From Spirochaetaceae bacterium (lineage in GTDB: Bacteria; Spirochaetota; Spirochaetia; Treponematales; Treponemataceae), in assembly GCA_017622135.1 (NCBI GenBank), contig JAGARR010000011.1, positions 62,001 to 126,000 of the forward strand: a DNA stretch of 64,000 nucleotides, read 5' to 3'. The notes under the pieces are model-generated. The model did no database searches. It had not been told where the DNA came from and was given only the letters and a program-made list of their open reading frames with translations. Position 1 is the first letter of the stretch. Each line of letters begins with the position of its first letter. Positions 35,776 to 43,890 of the stretch are shown one piece after another. Both the position numbers and the translations under genes were made by a program.

Positions 35776-36528
35776 ATGGAAGAAGTTATTGTACAGGTGG
35801 ACAATCTTTCAAAGTCCTTCGGCTCATTGGAAGTAATCCGCGACGTTTCCTTCACGGTGGGAAGGGGTGAGGTGCTGGGCATCATCGGGCCGTCCGGCTC
35901 CGGAAAGTCCACCATGCTCCGTTGCATCACCCAGCTGGAGCGTGTTTCCGGCGGCTCCATCAGCATCTGCGGCAAGGAGCTGGTGCGGGATGGCGTGTAT
36001 GCAGACAAGAAGCGGCTCCACGAAATCGGGCTGCAGGTGGGGCTGGTGTTCCAGAATTTCAACCTCTTTCCCCACTTTAGCGTGCTGCGGAACATCACCG
36101 AGGCCCAGGTGCACGTCCTTGGCCGCAGCAATTTCCAGGCCCAGGAGCGGGGACGGGAGCTTTTGGCAAAGATGGGGCTTTTGGAAAAGAAATCAGCCTA
36201 TCCCTGCGAGCTTTCCGGCGGCCAGCAGCAGCGGGTGTCCATTGCCCGTGCCCTGGCCCTTGACCCCCAGGTGCTGTTCTTTGACGAGCCCACCAGTGCC
36301 CTGGACCCGGAGCTGACAGGAGAGATTCTCAAGGTCATCCGGGAGCTGGCCGCCGAGCGCATGACCATGGTGGTGGTGACTCACGAGATGGCCTTTGCCC
36401 GGGACCTTTCCGACCGCATCATCTTTATGGACGGTGGGGTGATTGTGGAGCAGGGGAGGGCGCAGGATGTCATCAACAATCCCCAGCAGGAGCGGACCCG
36501 GGCCTTCCTCAGACGTTTCCAAGCCTAG
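35776..36528 (+). CDS. Amino acid ABC transporter ATP-binding protein
   Basis: 250 residues; ATG 35776 is chosen over GTG 35773 given GGAGG at 35766-35770. Walker [10 protein letters not shown], signature [15 protein letters not shown], Walker [16 protein letters not shown] and switch [18 protein letters not shown] place it in the GlnQ/ArtP class. The [16 protein letters not shown] segment is longer than in E. coli GlnQ. Energises the importer encoded just upstream. No terminator is evident before the two-component gene. Confidence 0.94.
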   Translation: MEEVIVQVDNLSKSFGSLEVIRDVSFTVGRGEVLGIIGPSGSGKSTMLRCITQLERVSGGSISICGKELVRDGVYADKKRLHEIGLQVGLVFQNFNLFPHFSVLRNITEAQVHVLGRSNFQAQERGRELLAKMGLLEKKSAYPCELSGGQQQRVSIARALALDPQVLFFDEPTSALDPELTGEILKVIRELAAERMTMVVVTHEMAFARDLSDRIIFMDGGVIVEQGRAQDVINNPQQERTRAFLRRFQA

Positions 36529-36581
36529 AAACTGCATGGACGCAAGCATCAGGCTGACCAAGTATCGATTGTCGCTATCCT

Positions 36582-36614
36582 TTTAAGGTTGGTTTAAGTT
36601 TGTTTTTTGATAAT
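36582..36614 (+). promoter_or_regulatory. Direct repeats and -10 before the response regulator gene
   Basis: TTTAAG at 36582-36587 and 36593-36598, an 11-base periodicity like sites of OmpR/PhoB-type regulators; followed by GATAAT (36609-36614), 8 bases before the ATG. No consensus -35, which fits an activator-dependent promoter. Suggests autoregulation. Confidence 0.45.
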
Positions 36615-36622
36615 TTTTCTCC

Positions 36623-37288
36623 ATGAGATTGTTGTTGGCCGAGGACGAGCGCTATCTTTCCAGCGCCCTCTGTGAGATTCTTTCCAAGCAAAAATACGAT
36701 GTTGACCCGGTTTATGAGGGTGAGAGTGCCCTTGCTTATATTCGGAGCGGTGTCTATGACCTGGTGATTCTTGATATCATGATGCCTCGAATGGACGGTA
36801 TCGCTGTCTTGCGCACTATTCGTTCGGAGAAGAATCCCATTCCGGTTCTGATGCTCACCGCCCGGGACGAGGTGCAGGACAAGGTGGCTGGTTTGGATTT
36901 TGGTGCGGACGACTACATGACAAAGCCTTTTTCCACTGACGAGCTTCTGGCGCGGATTCGGGCCTTGACCCGTCGCCGGGGGGAGCTGCTGCTGGAGGTG
37001 CTGGAGTATCGTGATCTGGAGCTGAATCCCAAGACGATGGAGCTTGGTCGTGGCACAAACAAGGTTGCGCTCTCCCTGAAGGAATTCAATATCATGGAGA
37101 TGCTGTTGCAGAACGCCGGCCAAATCCTTCCCAAGGAACGGATTATCGAGAAGGTGTGGGGAGGGGATTCTGATGCGGAGCACAATAATCTTGAGGTGTT
37201 CATTTCATTCATCCGAAAGAAGCTGCGGTTTCTTGAGTCCACGGTTGAAATCAAGACCAGCCGTGGACTGGGTTATTCCCTGCTATGA
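36623..37288 (+). CDS. OmpR-family response regulator
   Basis: 221 residues. Receiver domain 1-115 with phospho-acceptor D51 (ILDIMMPRMDG), acidic pocket E7-D8 and the conserved lysine in TKPFSTDEL; winged-helix DNA-binding domain 125-221 with KEFNIMEMLLQNAG and VEIKTSRGLGYSLL. The stop overlaps the kinase ATG. No Shine-Dalgarno is visible before ATG 36623 and a -10-like element lies 8 bases upstream. Confidence 0.93.
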   Translation: MRLLLAEDERYLSSALCEILSKQKYDVDPVYEGESALAYIRSGVYDLVILDIMMPRMDGIAVLRTIRSEKNPIPVLMLTARDEVQDKVAGLDFGADDYMTKPFSTDELLARIRALTRRRGELLLEVLEYRDLELNPKTMELGRGTNKVALSLKEFNIMEMLLQNAGQILPKERIIEKVWGGDSDAEHNNLEVFISFIRKKLRFLESTVEIKTSRGLGYSLL

Positions 37289-38703
37289 GGGTAATCAAGC
37301 GGCTGAGGAACAAGATGGTGGTGACGGTGCTGGTGATTCAGGCAATTGTTTTTGCCCTGATTCTCATGGCCCTGAATATGGCGGTTGGTCTTTCGGTGCT
37401 GCAGGAGACAAAGGCTTCCCTCAGGGGGTTTGTGGATCATGACATCCCGATTCTGGAGAAGCGTCATGAATGGGTGCAGCGCCGCATGAAGGATATTCCC
37501 CTGCCGGACAGTGGCAAGGCACGACACGACCCAGAGAAGCCAATTGAGGAGCCAAATCCGTGGCGCCAATTTTTTTCCATCATGATGCCCTTTGTTGGCC
37601 AACGCCATTTTCGCAACAATTTTGGAATCACCTACGACATGGAAGGAAATTTCGCTTCTATCCTCGCAGCCTTTTTTCCCCATTACACCGACGATGAGTT
37701 GAATTCCATCATCGCCCGTGGGCTGGAGCTGGACTTTGTGGACAAGCCCCAGTTCCTTTTCACGGAGAATGAAACCTTCCTGTACATCAAGATGAATACG
37801 GATCGGGGGTCCTTGGTGGCTCTGGCTGACTTTACTCGGGAGATTCAGACTGCTGGCCACCTGCTGCTGATTAGTGGCAGCATTTATGTCCTTGCCATTT
37901 TGGTCTCTGCCCTAGTGGCTTGGTTCCTGGCAAGGCGTTCGGTTCGGCCGGTGGAGGAGGCCTTTGAGACTCAGAAGCAGTTCATTGCCGATGCCGGTCA
38001 TGAGCTGAAGACACCAGTATCTGTGGTTGCCGCCAATGTAGATGCCCTGGCAGGAGAGATTGGTGATAATAAATGGTTGTGCTACATCAAGTATGAGACC
38101 CAGCGTATGGCTCGCCTCATCAACGACCTGCTGTATCTGGCCAAGAACGATGCGGGGCGTGTGCCCATGATGTGTTCCGCCCTTGACTTGAGCCGAGTGG
38201 TGGAGGCTTCGGTGCTTCCCTTCGAGAGCATTGTCTTCGAGCAGAAGAAGCGGCTGGAGTTGGAGATACAGGATGGTGTCCAGTGGATTGGTGATCGAGG
38301 CGGAATCAGCCAGGTGATGGTAATCCTTCTGGACAATGCTATAAAGAATTCCCCTGCCGGGGCACAAATCAAGGTGTCCTTGTCTATGGAGCAAAATCGT
38401 CGTGGTCAGTGGAAATTCGGCAAGGGGCATAGCCATCCTGTGGTGACGGTATACAATCAGGGGGAAGGACTTTCCCAGGAGGAGATGAAGCAGGTCTTTA
38501 AGCGCTTCTACCGTGGTGATGCATCCCGTGCCAGGGAGACAGGTGGCTGTGGACTTGGACTGTCCATTGCCCAGGCTATTGCCCAGGCTCATAATGGAAG
38601 CATCACGGTGGAGGGGCAGCAGGGAAGCTGGATTTCATTCAGCCTTCATCTTGGACAGAAGAGCCAGCCCCGGCCTTGTCTGTCTCGGAAGAGGCTAGGC
38701 TAG
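37285..38703 (+). CDS. Membrane sensor histidine kinase
   Basis: 472 residues. TM1 at about 13-33, a periplasmic sensor of about 150 residues with no recognised fold, TM2 at about 192-214 (HLLLISGSIYVLAILVSALVAWFLA), a short linker without a clear HAMP domain, then the dimerisation box FIADAGHELKTP with phospho-acceptor H239, N-box VILLDNAIKNSP and G-box GGCGLGLSIA. Cognate to the overlapping response regulator. Its last 65 bases overlap the convergent unknown gene at 38639. Neighbouring transporter genes hint at an envelope or nutrient signal but nothing is decisive. Confidence 0.93.
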   Translation: MRVIKRLRNKMVVTVLVIQAIVFALILMALNMAVGLSVLQETKASLRGFVDHDIPILEKRHEWVQRRMKDIPLPDSGKARHDPEKPIEEPNPWRQFFSIMMPFVGQRHFRNNFGITYDMEGNFASILAAFFPHYTDDELNSIIARGLELDFVDKPQFLFTENETFLYIKMNTDRGSLVALADFTREIQTAGHLLLISGSIYVLAILVSALVAWFLARRSVRPVEEAFETQKQFIADAGHELKTPVSVVAANVDALAGEIGDNKWLCYIKYETQRMARLINDLLYLAKNDAGRVPMMCSALDLSRVVEASVLPFESIVFEQKKRLELEIQDGVQWIGDRGGISQVMVILLDNAIKNSPAGAQIKVSLSMEQNRRGQWKFGKGHSHPVVTVYNQGEGLSQEEMKQVFKRFYRGDASRARETGGCGLGLSIAQAIAQAHNGSITVEGQQGSWISFSLHLGQKSQPRPCLSRKRLG

Positions 38704-39190
38704 TGTCGCTGAGGTAGTAGGGCAGTAGGGCTGTGACTCCCTCTAGGCCTGTCACCGGCTCCAGAATCAGGGTGAAGTTCTTCTCCTGCTGGTGGAACTG
38801 GAGCTTCAGCAGCCGGGGCTTTCTCCGTAGGAAGGGCAGGAGTCTGAGGGGGGAGAGGAGACCTGGTTCCTGTTGAACGGGCTCCAGTTGGCAGATGTGT
38901 TCCCTGGGGATGTACAGGTACTGCTCCTGTGGGGGGCGGCCGTTGGTGGCGTTGCGGAACATGGTGGCCAAAGAGCTTTCCGTGGCGTGGACAAAGAAGT
39001 GTATGTCCTGCTGGCCAAGGATCAGCAGCCCCCACAGAATCTCCTGTCCGGGAGGAAACTCCAGTCCCAGCTCCTTGATGACGTAGGCGGGGGTTTCCAC
39101 AATCTTTGCCATCACAAGTTTCTTGATGCTGTCTCCCGTCCTCTGGGTGAATTCCCGCTGGAATTCCTTGAGGTTAGTCTTGGGAACCAT
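38639..39190 (-). CDS. Conserved-looking protein of unknown function
   Basis: 183 residues, no signal peptide or membrane segment. Contains a compact alpha/beta stretch (LEFPPGQEILWGLLILGQQDIHFFVHATESSLATMF) followed by a basic proline/leucine-rich region (LLPFLRRKPRLLKLQFH) that looks like a PH-type or membrane-proximal surface. It overlaps the preceding small membrane-protein gene by 17 bases and the convergent kinase by 65 bases. Not recognised. The real coding status is supported by tight coupling and a plausible hydrophobic core. Confidence 0.6.
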   Translation of the reverse strand: MVPKTNLKEFQREFTQRTGDSIKKLVMAKIVETPAYVIKELGLEFPPGQEILWGLLILGQQDIHFFVHATESSLATMFRNATNGRPPQEQYLYIPREHICQLEPVQQEPGLLSPLRLLPFLRRKPRLLKLQFHQQEKNFTLILEPVTGLEGVTALLPYYLSDTSLASSETDKAGAGSSVQDEG

Positions 39191-39425
39191 TTGGATCCTC
39201 CATTTCTTCCTGTTTATCTATCTGTTTTTGTTCCTTCTTCTCCCGATGTACCAATATGGTGGTATAGGCTGCGATACCGAGGGCTGCCAGTGAAAAGAAT
39301 CCCACGGTAAGTATGTTCATGGAGGTGGCGGTGGGCGAACCCTCCCGGATATCCTTGATGAGGCTGTAGGCAATATAGCCAAGATAAGCTGCCACAAGAT
39401 AATAGATGGAATGTCGCTTGTTCAT
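39174..39425 (-). CDS. Small membrane protein, unknown function
   Basis: 83 residues from ATG 39425 with two TM segments (SIYYLVAAYLGYIAYSLI and SMNILTVGFFSLAALGIAAYTTILV) and a charged Glu/Lys/Gln tail. The start is chosen over an ORF codon 36 bases upstream because a strong promoter sits there: TTGCCA-N17-TATACT ends 7 bases before ATG 39425. First gene of a two-gene minus-strand unit with the 183-residue protein. Confidence 0.65.
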   Translation of the reverse strand: MNKRHSIYYLVAAYLGYIAYSLIKDIREGSPTATSMNILTVGFFSLAALGIAAYTTILVHREKKEQKQIDKQEEMEDPNGSQD

Positions 39426-39432
39426 GAGGTGC

Positions 39433-39461
39433 AGTATAGCCTCTTCTCTTTGCTGTGGCAA
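39433..39461 (-). promoter_or_regulatory. Promoter of the small membrane-protein gene (leaderless type)
   Basis: On the minus strand TTGCCA (39461-39456), 17 bases, TATACT (39438-39433); five of six matches at each hexamer. Confidence 0.65.
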
Positions 39462-39474
39462 TGGAGTTTTTGTC

Positions 39475-39503
39475 TTGTATTATCCAAAGAATTCCGATAT
39501 GAT
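39475..39503 (+). promoter_or_regulatory. Promoter of the phosphoribosyltransferase gene
   Basis: TTGTAT (39475-39480), 17 bases, TATGAT (39498-39503). Divergent from the promoter at 39433-39461, the two -35 elements being 13 bases apart. Confidence 0.5.
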
Positions 39504-39520
39504 TTTATGACGAGGTTTAT

Positions 39521-40138
39521 ATGCTGAAAGAATTTCTTCCCTATGATAAGGTTCGCAACAATGCACTGAAGTTGGCCCATAAAATTCATACCGATGGCTT
39601 TGTACCTGATGTGATTTATGTCTCCCTTCGTGGTGGAGCCTACATGGCCAATGTCATCAGCGAGTATTTCAAGATTGCCCGCAAGGGTGAGCGACCGGTG
39701 CTCTACGCCGCTGTTGTTGCCCGTTCTTATTCCGATATTCGACAGCACGACAAGGTTATGGTGGACGGCTGGACCTATTCTCCTGAGCATCTTCGTCACG
39801 GTGACAAGATTTTGCTGGTGGACGACATCTTCGACTCCGGCAAGACCATCAATTTCCTGGTGGAGATTCTGCTGGAAAAAGGTATCCCCAGAAACGACAT
39901 CAAGGTTGCCGTCCACGACTACAAGTATTTCACCTACCAGCAGGAGCAGCTGCCCATCCAGCCTGACTACTTCTGCAGGAAATTCACCATCACCAAGCCT
40001 GAGGAGGACCGCTGGATCCACTACATGAGCCACGAGCTTATCGGCCTTTCCCAACAGGAGCTGGAAGAGCATTACTTCAAGGAGGATCCAGAGCTGCGGG
40101 AAGTCTTCCAAGCCCTTTCCTCCAATGAGCTGCTGTAG
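39521..40138 (+). CDS. Phosphoribosyltransferase (purine type)
   Basis: 205 residues, type I PRTase fold. The PRPP-binding motif ILLVDDIFDSGKT is at about 105-117 and the early PPi loop reads YVSLRGGAYMA. The C-terminal segment after the core is longer than in Hpt and contains DYFCRKFTITKPEEDRWIHYMSHEL, as in archaeal/bacterial hypoxanthine-xanthine-type enzymes. Likely a purine salvage enzyme, substrate unresolved. GAGG lies 5 bases before the ATG. Confidence 0.8.
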   Translation: MLKEFLPYDKVRNNALKLAHKIHTDGFVPDVIYVSLRGGAYMANVISEYFKIARKGERPVLYAAVVARSYSDIRQHDKVMVDGWTYSPEHLRHGDKILLVDDIFDSGKTINFLVEILLEKGIPRNDIKVAVHDYKYFTYQQEQLPIQPDYFCRKFTITKPEEDRWIHYMSHELIGLSQQELEEHYFKEDPELREVFQALSSNELL

Positions 40139-40189
40139 ACTTCCCGGCGGTGACTGCTTGTGGAGATTCCTGTTGGAGGAGCTTGTAGG

Positions 40190-42586
40190 ATGAAAGGTTT
40201 GTCCCTGTTTTTTTCCGTCTTTTTTCTGACGATGCAGGTTTCCCTTGGGCAACCGATTGCCCTTGCACAGCCCATGATGGTTGAGGAGTCAAGCTCACCA
40301 ACAATGGACCAAGGTTTGGTTATCGTGAGTCCCCGATCGGGAACCTGGATGAACAAGCAGCCCCTGGTGCTGGAAGTACCTGAATCATGTGAGGTCTTCT
40401 ACTCTTTTTCTGGCTCCCATCCCATGGAGTCTGGTTTTGCCTATGACGGCCCAGTGATGCTGGATGCGGAGGGGGATGTTTCGGTGAGGATTGCCTTGGT
40501 GTTTCCCCATGGGGATGCCATGATTTATACCATCGATTATTCCGTTCAGCCCCAAAAGGGTGACGCTGATTTGAGCTTGGATGTGAATTTCAGCCAGCCC
40601 TTGGCAATCTATTCCATGGGACAGCAGATTGTTATTCCAGAGGGTTATTCCTACCGGCTGGGTGATTCTCCAGTTTTTTTGCCGGGTCAGCAGGTGCTGA
40701 GCCTTGATGGTGGTACCTTCCCCCAACGATTTGTTCCCTGTCAGGTCACTGATGGGGTGAATTCCTGGCGTTTTGTCATTAGTCCCAGCGGTATTGCCGC
40801 TGCTGGCACCACTACTGGCGACACATTGCCTTCTCCAAAGGTGGAGGGTGCCTCAGCTAAACCTGAAGGAAATCCTATGCCGGCAGTTGACGTTAGTGCT
40901 ACGACTAGAGTTTCCACTGGTGAGGTGAAGGTTGAGTATTATTCTCCTGCTGCCGGTGCACTCCCCCCTGTTGATACCAGTTCTCATTTGACTCATCAGC
41001 AGGAGACTTCACCGGAGCCTGTTCTGGACTATAGCCAGCCTCCCTTCCAGATAAGCGATTGGGGGACGCTAACCTTCACACGAAACAAGCTGATTTATTC
41101 CATGGATGATAGTATTTGGCAGGAGGCTACTGGTTCTGTACTGTTGGACAGGAGTGTAGGCCATACCATCTACTGGCAGAGCGTGGCCTATGAGCAGGGA
41201 AATCCTGTCTACAGCATGTACCTGCCACCACGTCCCAGCGGACAGTTGGTGTTTCATGGGTGTGAGGCCATTGACATAAGCCTGGGAAAGGACTTTACCT
41301 TGACTCCTACTGGTTCCGGTCAGACACCTCTGTCATCCATTCGTGTTGATGCGTTCTACGGCGAGGAATTCAGCGGGACCTTTCCCGTGGATGTCTACTA
41401 TCAGGGCATGTATCAGGGAGATGCCCAGGTGATGGTTTCCATTGACAAGTGTCCCCCGGAGGCTCCTGCAATCAATGCTGACAGTAAGCTGTTCTACAAC
41501 CGCAAGGAGGTTCACCTTACCCTGGACCAGAAGGATGATTCCACGGTGTTTTATTCCCTGGAGTTGCTGGTGTCCGAGGAGTCTGGATTCAAGGATTTGG
41601 CCTTGGACTTGTCGGATACGCTGTCATTGATGGATTCATCGGTTGCTGGAGCAGACTTTCAGCCCTACAACGGACAGCCCATCAGGCTGGAACCCCATTT
41701 GAACCATGCACATTTGTTCCAGGTGCGTGCGTATAGCGAGGATCCGAATGGAAACCGTAGTCAGATGGTGAGTTACCAGACCATTGTAGATCCCCTAAAT
41801 TTCTACGTGGAGGCTAATTCTGATGAGTCTGCTGGTTCCATGAATGGCGACGGAAGCTTGGCACGTCCCTTTGTCAGTGTCCAGCAGGCACTGGAGGAGA
41901 CTGCCGCCTTGGACTTTGTCCGAATCCACCTTTTGGGAATGGTACCGGTGGATGACGTGTTGTCCATACCCTCCAGCTGTGAGATTATTGGCAATGATGC
42001 TGGTTCTGGCCTTGCCATGCTGTCAGGCGGGAGGCTTGTAGTAAGGAATAGCCAGGTGATCATAAAGGATTGTGTGCTGGAAAAGCAGTCCACTGATAGA
42101 TCCGATATGACAGATGGGCAACCCCTTCTGTCCGTTTTGAACGGAAGCCTTTCCCTGCACAACTGTGAGGTTCTGGGAGATTTTTCCTCCAACGGGACTC
42201 TGATTTCAGCAGTGGACTCCACCGTTTCTGTCTTTGATTCCGGCATTACCCTCCAGTCGGGGGGATACGGTGCCTTGCTGTCTGGACTGAGGAGCTATGT
42301 GGTTGTGGATGGCGGAAGGCTTACGGTGGTGGCTCCCACTGCAGTGGTGTTCTCTCTGTCTGCTGGAGGATTCCAGCTTTCAGACTCCCAGTGCAGGATT
42401 TTTGGAAATCTTGGCCGGGTTGCAGAGCTGACTGGTGTGGGTTATTCTTTAATTGGCAACGAATTCCATGGAGTATTTAAAGGCAGGTCTGCCATGACGG
42501 CCCAGCTGGTGCCTGTTTGGAAGGATGTTCGCTCCAAGCAGATTGAAAGCCGGGACAATATCATTTCTGGTTTCCCAGGGAGTTGA
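40190..42586 (+). CDS. Large exported protein with chitobiase-like domains and a right-handed beta-helix
   Basis: 798 residues from ATG 40190 (GGAGGA at 40174-40179; AGG touches the ATG). Signal peptide MKGLSLFFSVFFLTMQVSLG. Residues about 30-115 look like the chitobiase/hexosaminidase C-terminal Fn3-associated domain (SPRSGTW, FYSFSGSHPMES, FAYDGPVML); two more degenerate copies follow around 290-370 and 425-475. From about 545 (FYVEANSDESAGSMNGDGSLARPFVSVQQALEE) the sequence has the DUF1565/pectate-lyase entry motif and then short repeating strands of a beta-helix. A surface or periplasmic adhesive role is possible but unproven. First gene of a three-gene exported cassette coupled to rnhB. 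Confidence 0.65.
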   Translation: MKGLSLFFSVFFLTMQVSLGQPIALAQPMMVEESSSPTMDQGLVIVSPRSGTWMNKQPLVLEVPESCEVFYSFSGSHPMESGFAYDGPVMLDAEGDVSVRIALVFPHGDAMIYTIDYSVQPQKGDADLSLDVNFSQPLAIYSMGQQIVIPEGYSYRLGDSPVFLPGQQVLSLDGGTFPQRFVPCQVTDGVNSWRFVISPSGIAAAGTTTGDTLPSPKVEGASAKPEGNPMPAVDVSATTRVSTGEVKVEYYSPAAGALPPVDTSSHLTHQQETSPEPVLDYSQPPFQISDWGTLTFTRNKLIYSMDDSIWQEATGSVLLDRSVGHTIYWQSVAYEQGNPVYSMYLPPRPSGQLVFHGCEAIDISLGKDFTLTPTGSGQTPLSSIRVDAFYGEEFSGTFPVDVYYQGMYQGDAQVMVSIDKCPPEAPAINADSKLFYNRKEVHLTLDQKDDSTVFYSLELLVSEESGFKDLALDLSDTLSLMDSSVAGADFQPYNGQPIRLEPHLNHAHLFQVRAYSEDPNGNRSQMVSYQTIVDPLNFYVEANSDESAGSMNGDGSLARPFVSVQQALEETAALDFVRIHLLGMVPVDDVLSIPSSCEIIGNDAGSGLAMLSGGRLVVRNSQVIIKDCVLEKQSTDRSDMTDGQPLLSVLNGSLSLHNCEVLGDFSSNGTLISAVDSTVSVFDSGITLQSGGYGALLSGLRSYVVVDGGRLTVVAPTAVVFSLSAGGFQLSDSQCRIFGNLGRVAELTGVGYSLIGNEFHGVFKGRSAMTAQLVPVWKDVRSKQIESRDNIISGFPGS

Positions 42587-42588
42587 GC

Positions 42589-43890
42589 TTGAAAAAAACA
42601 GTTATTTGCATTTTCCACCTCCTGTTGCTGGCTGCAGTCCTGCAGGGACAGTCAACGGTGGCACGTCAGGATGGAGTTTCCGTTTCCCAGCATAAAAATT
42701 TGCAGGAAGCAGCTGTTGATGGGGAGGCGGTTCCCCTTGTGGATGACGCGATGGTTGCCGCTGTTTCCCAGCAGGAGCTCCAGTCCCAGCTGATGAATTG
42801 GGCGGACCTTGGCAATCTGTCTTTGGAGCAGTATCTGGAAAGCTTCCGGTTGTTTATAGAGAGATGCCAGCCCGTTTATGAGCTGCAACCCTACCTTGTA
42901 GCCGAATGCTTGTGGTTTCAGGTGGTGGTTTTGCCCCAGTTCCAGCAGGTGCAGCAGGACGGCAGTCTGGACAAGATGATGGAGTTGAATATGGAGTCCT
43001 TGCCCCAGGTGCAGCAGCAGGTGAGTGATTTCCTTGGCCAGCTGGAGGAGAGGATTGTGGTCATTCATCCCTGGACCGATGCGGTGCTGACTTTTTTTCA
43101 GGAGCTTGTTCAAAATCCTCCAATGAGATTGAAAGGAAGGCTGCTGGAGTACGGTTCCCTTCCAGAGCTGGAGACTTTGAAGGATGAGCATGTTTTCATG
43201 CCGGTGGAGGGCAGCTATCGGAACGCCCTGCTGTACCACGGTCTTATGGACTTCCATCAGCTGGTATCACAATTTGAACAGGCCATGGGGGCAGGAGCCA
43301 TTTCTGACACCACCGTCCAGGGTGAGGCAGGGGATGGAACTGCTGTCGAAACAGATGCAAATGCAGGATCTATCGATGGGGCATCTGCAGATGTAGGCTC
43401 GGAGGCAGTGCCGGAGCCAGGAGATGCAGCTGGTGGAAAGACGCAGGCGGCTGGTGTGGCAGAGCTTGTGTTGCCCCCACCTGTTGGTGGCATTGACTGG
43501 AGCCAGGTGGTGTCAAATCAGACACTGATGTATTTACTCCGCCATCTGCCCTCTGGTGGAAAGGTCTATAGCTACTTGATGGATTACCACACTGGTGAGA
43601 CAGACGCCTCCCGTTGCGAGGATTTGTATCTGAAAGGCTGCATGTTGAAAAGCCAGTGGGGCTTTTCCTTGGAAGCAGCCCTCCCGATTTTTTCCGCCTC
43701 GGCAATACAGGCAGTGGAGGATGATCCTTTTGTTTTGTATTGTCTTCCCGCCAATGACTTGGAGCGTCTTGCCGCTGACTTGTCCTGTATCAGCACCATG
43801 GCTCCCGTATATTTTGAGCGGACGGTATCCTTGCTGCGTCGTCCTACCAGTAGAGATAATCCTGAAATGGGAAATGGGGGATCAGTGTAA
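42589..43890 (+). CDS. Exported protein of unknown function (cassette member 2)
   Basis: 433 residues. The start is TTG 42589 (GGGAG at 42578-42582, spacing 6); TTG 42583 is an alternative. Signal peptide KKTVICIFHLLLLAAVLQGQS. The protein is helical and Gln/Leu-rich in the first half (QSQLMNWADLGNLSLEQYLESFRLFIERCQP), has a low-complexity Ala/Gly/Glu linker (about 240-300), then a second helical domain. No family recognised. Begins 2 bases after the preceding stop and shares a stop/start (TAATG) with the next gene. Confidence 0.65.
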   Translation: MKKTVICIFHLLLLAAVLQGQSTVARQDGVSVSQHKNLQEAAVDGEAVPLVDDAMVAAVSQQELQSQLMNWADLGNLSLEQYLESFRLFIERCQPVYELQPYLVAECLWFQVVVLPQFQQVQQDGSLDKMMELNMESLPQVQQQVSDFLGQLEERIVVIHPWTDAVLTFFQELVQNPPMRLKGRLLEYGSLPELETLKDEHVFMPVEGSYRNALLYHGLMDFHQLVSQFEQAMGAGAISDTTVQGEAGDGTAVETDANAGSIDGASADVGSEAVPEPGDAAGGKTQAAGVAELVLPPPVGGIDWSQVVSNQTLMYLLRHLPSGGKVYSYLMDYHTGETDASRCEDLYLKGCMLKSQWGFSLEAALPIFSASAIQAVEDDPFVLYCLPANDLERLAADLSCISTMAPVYFERTVSLLRRPTSRDNPEMGNGGSV

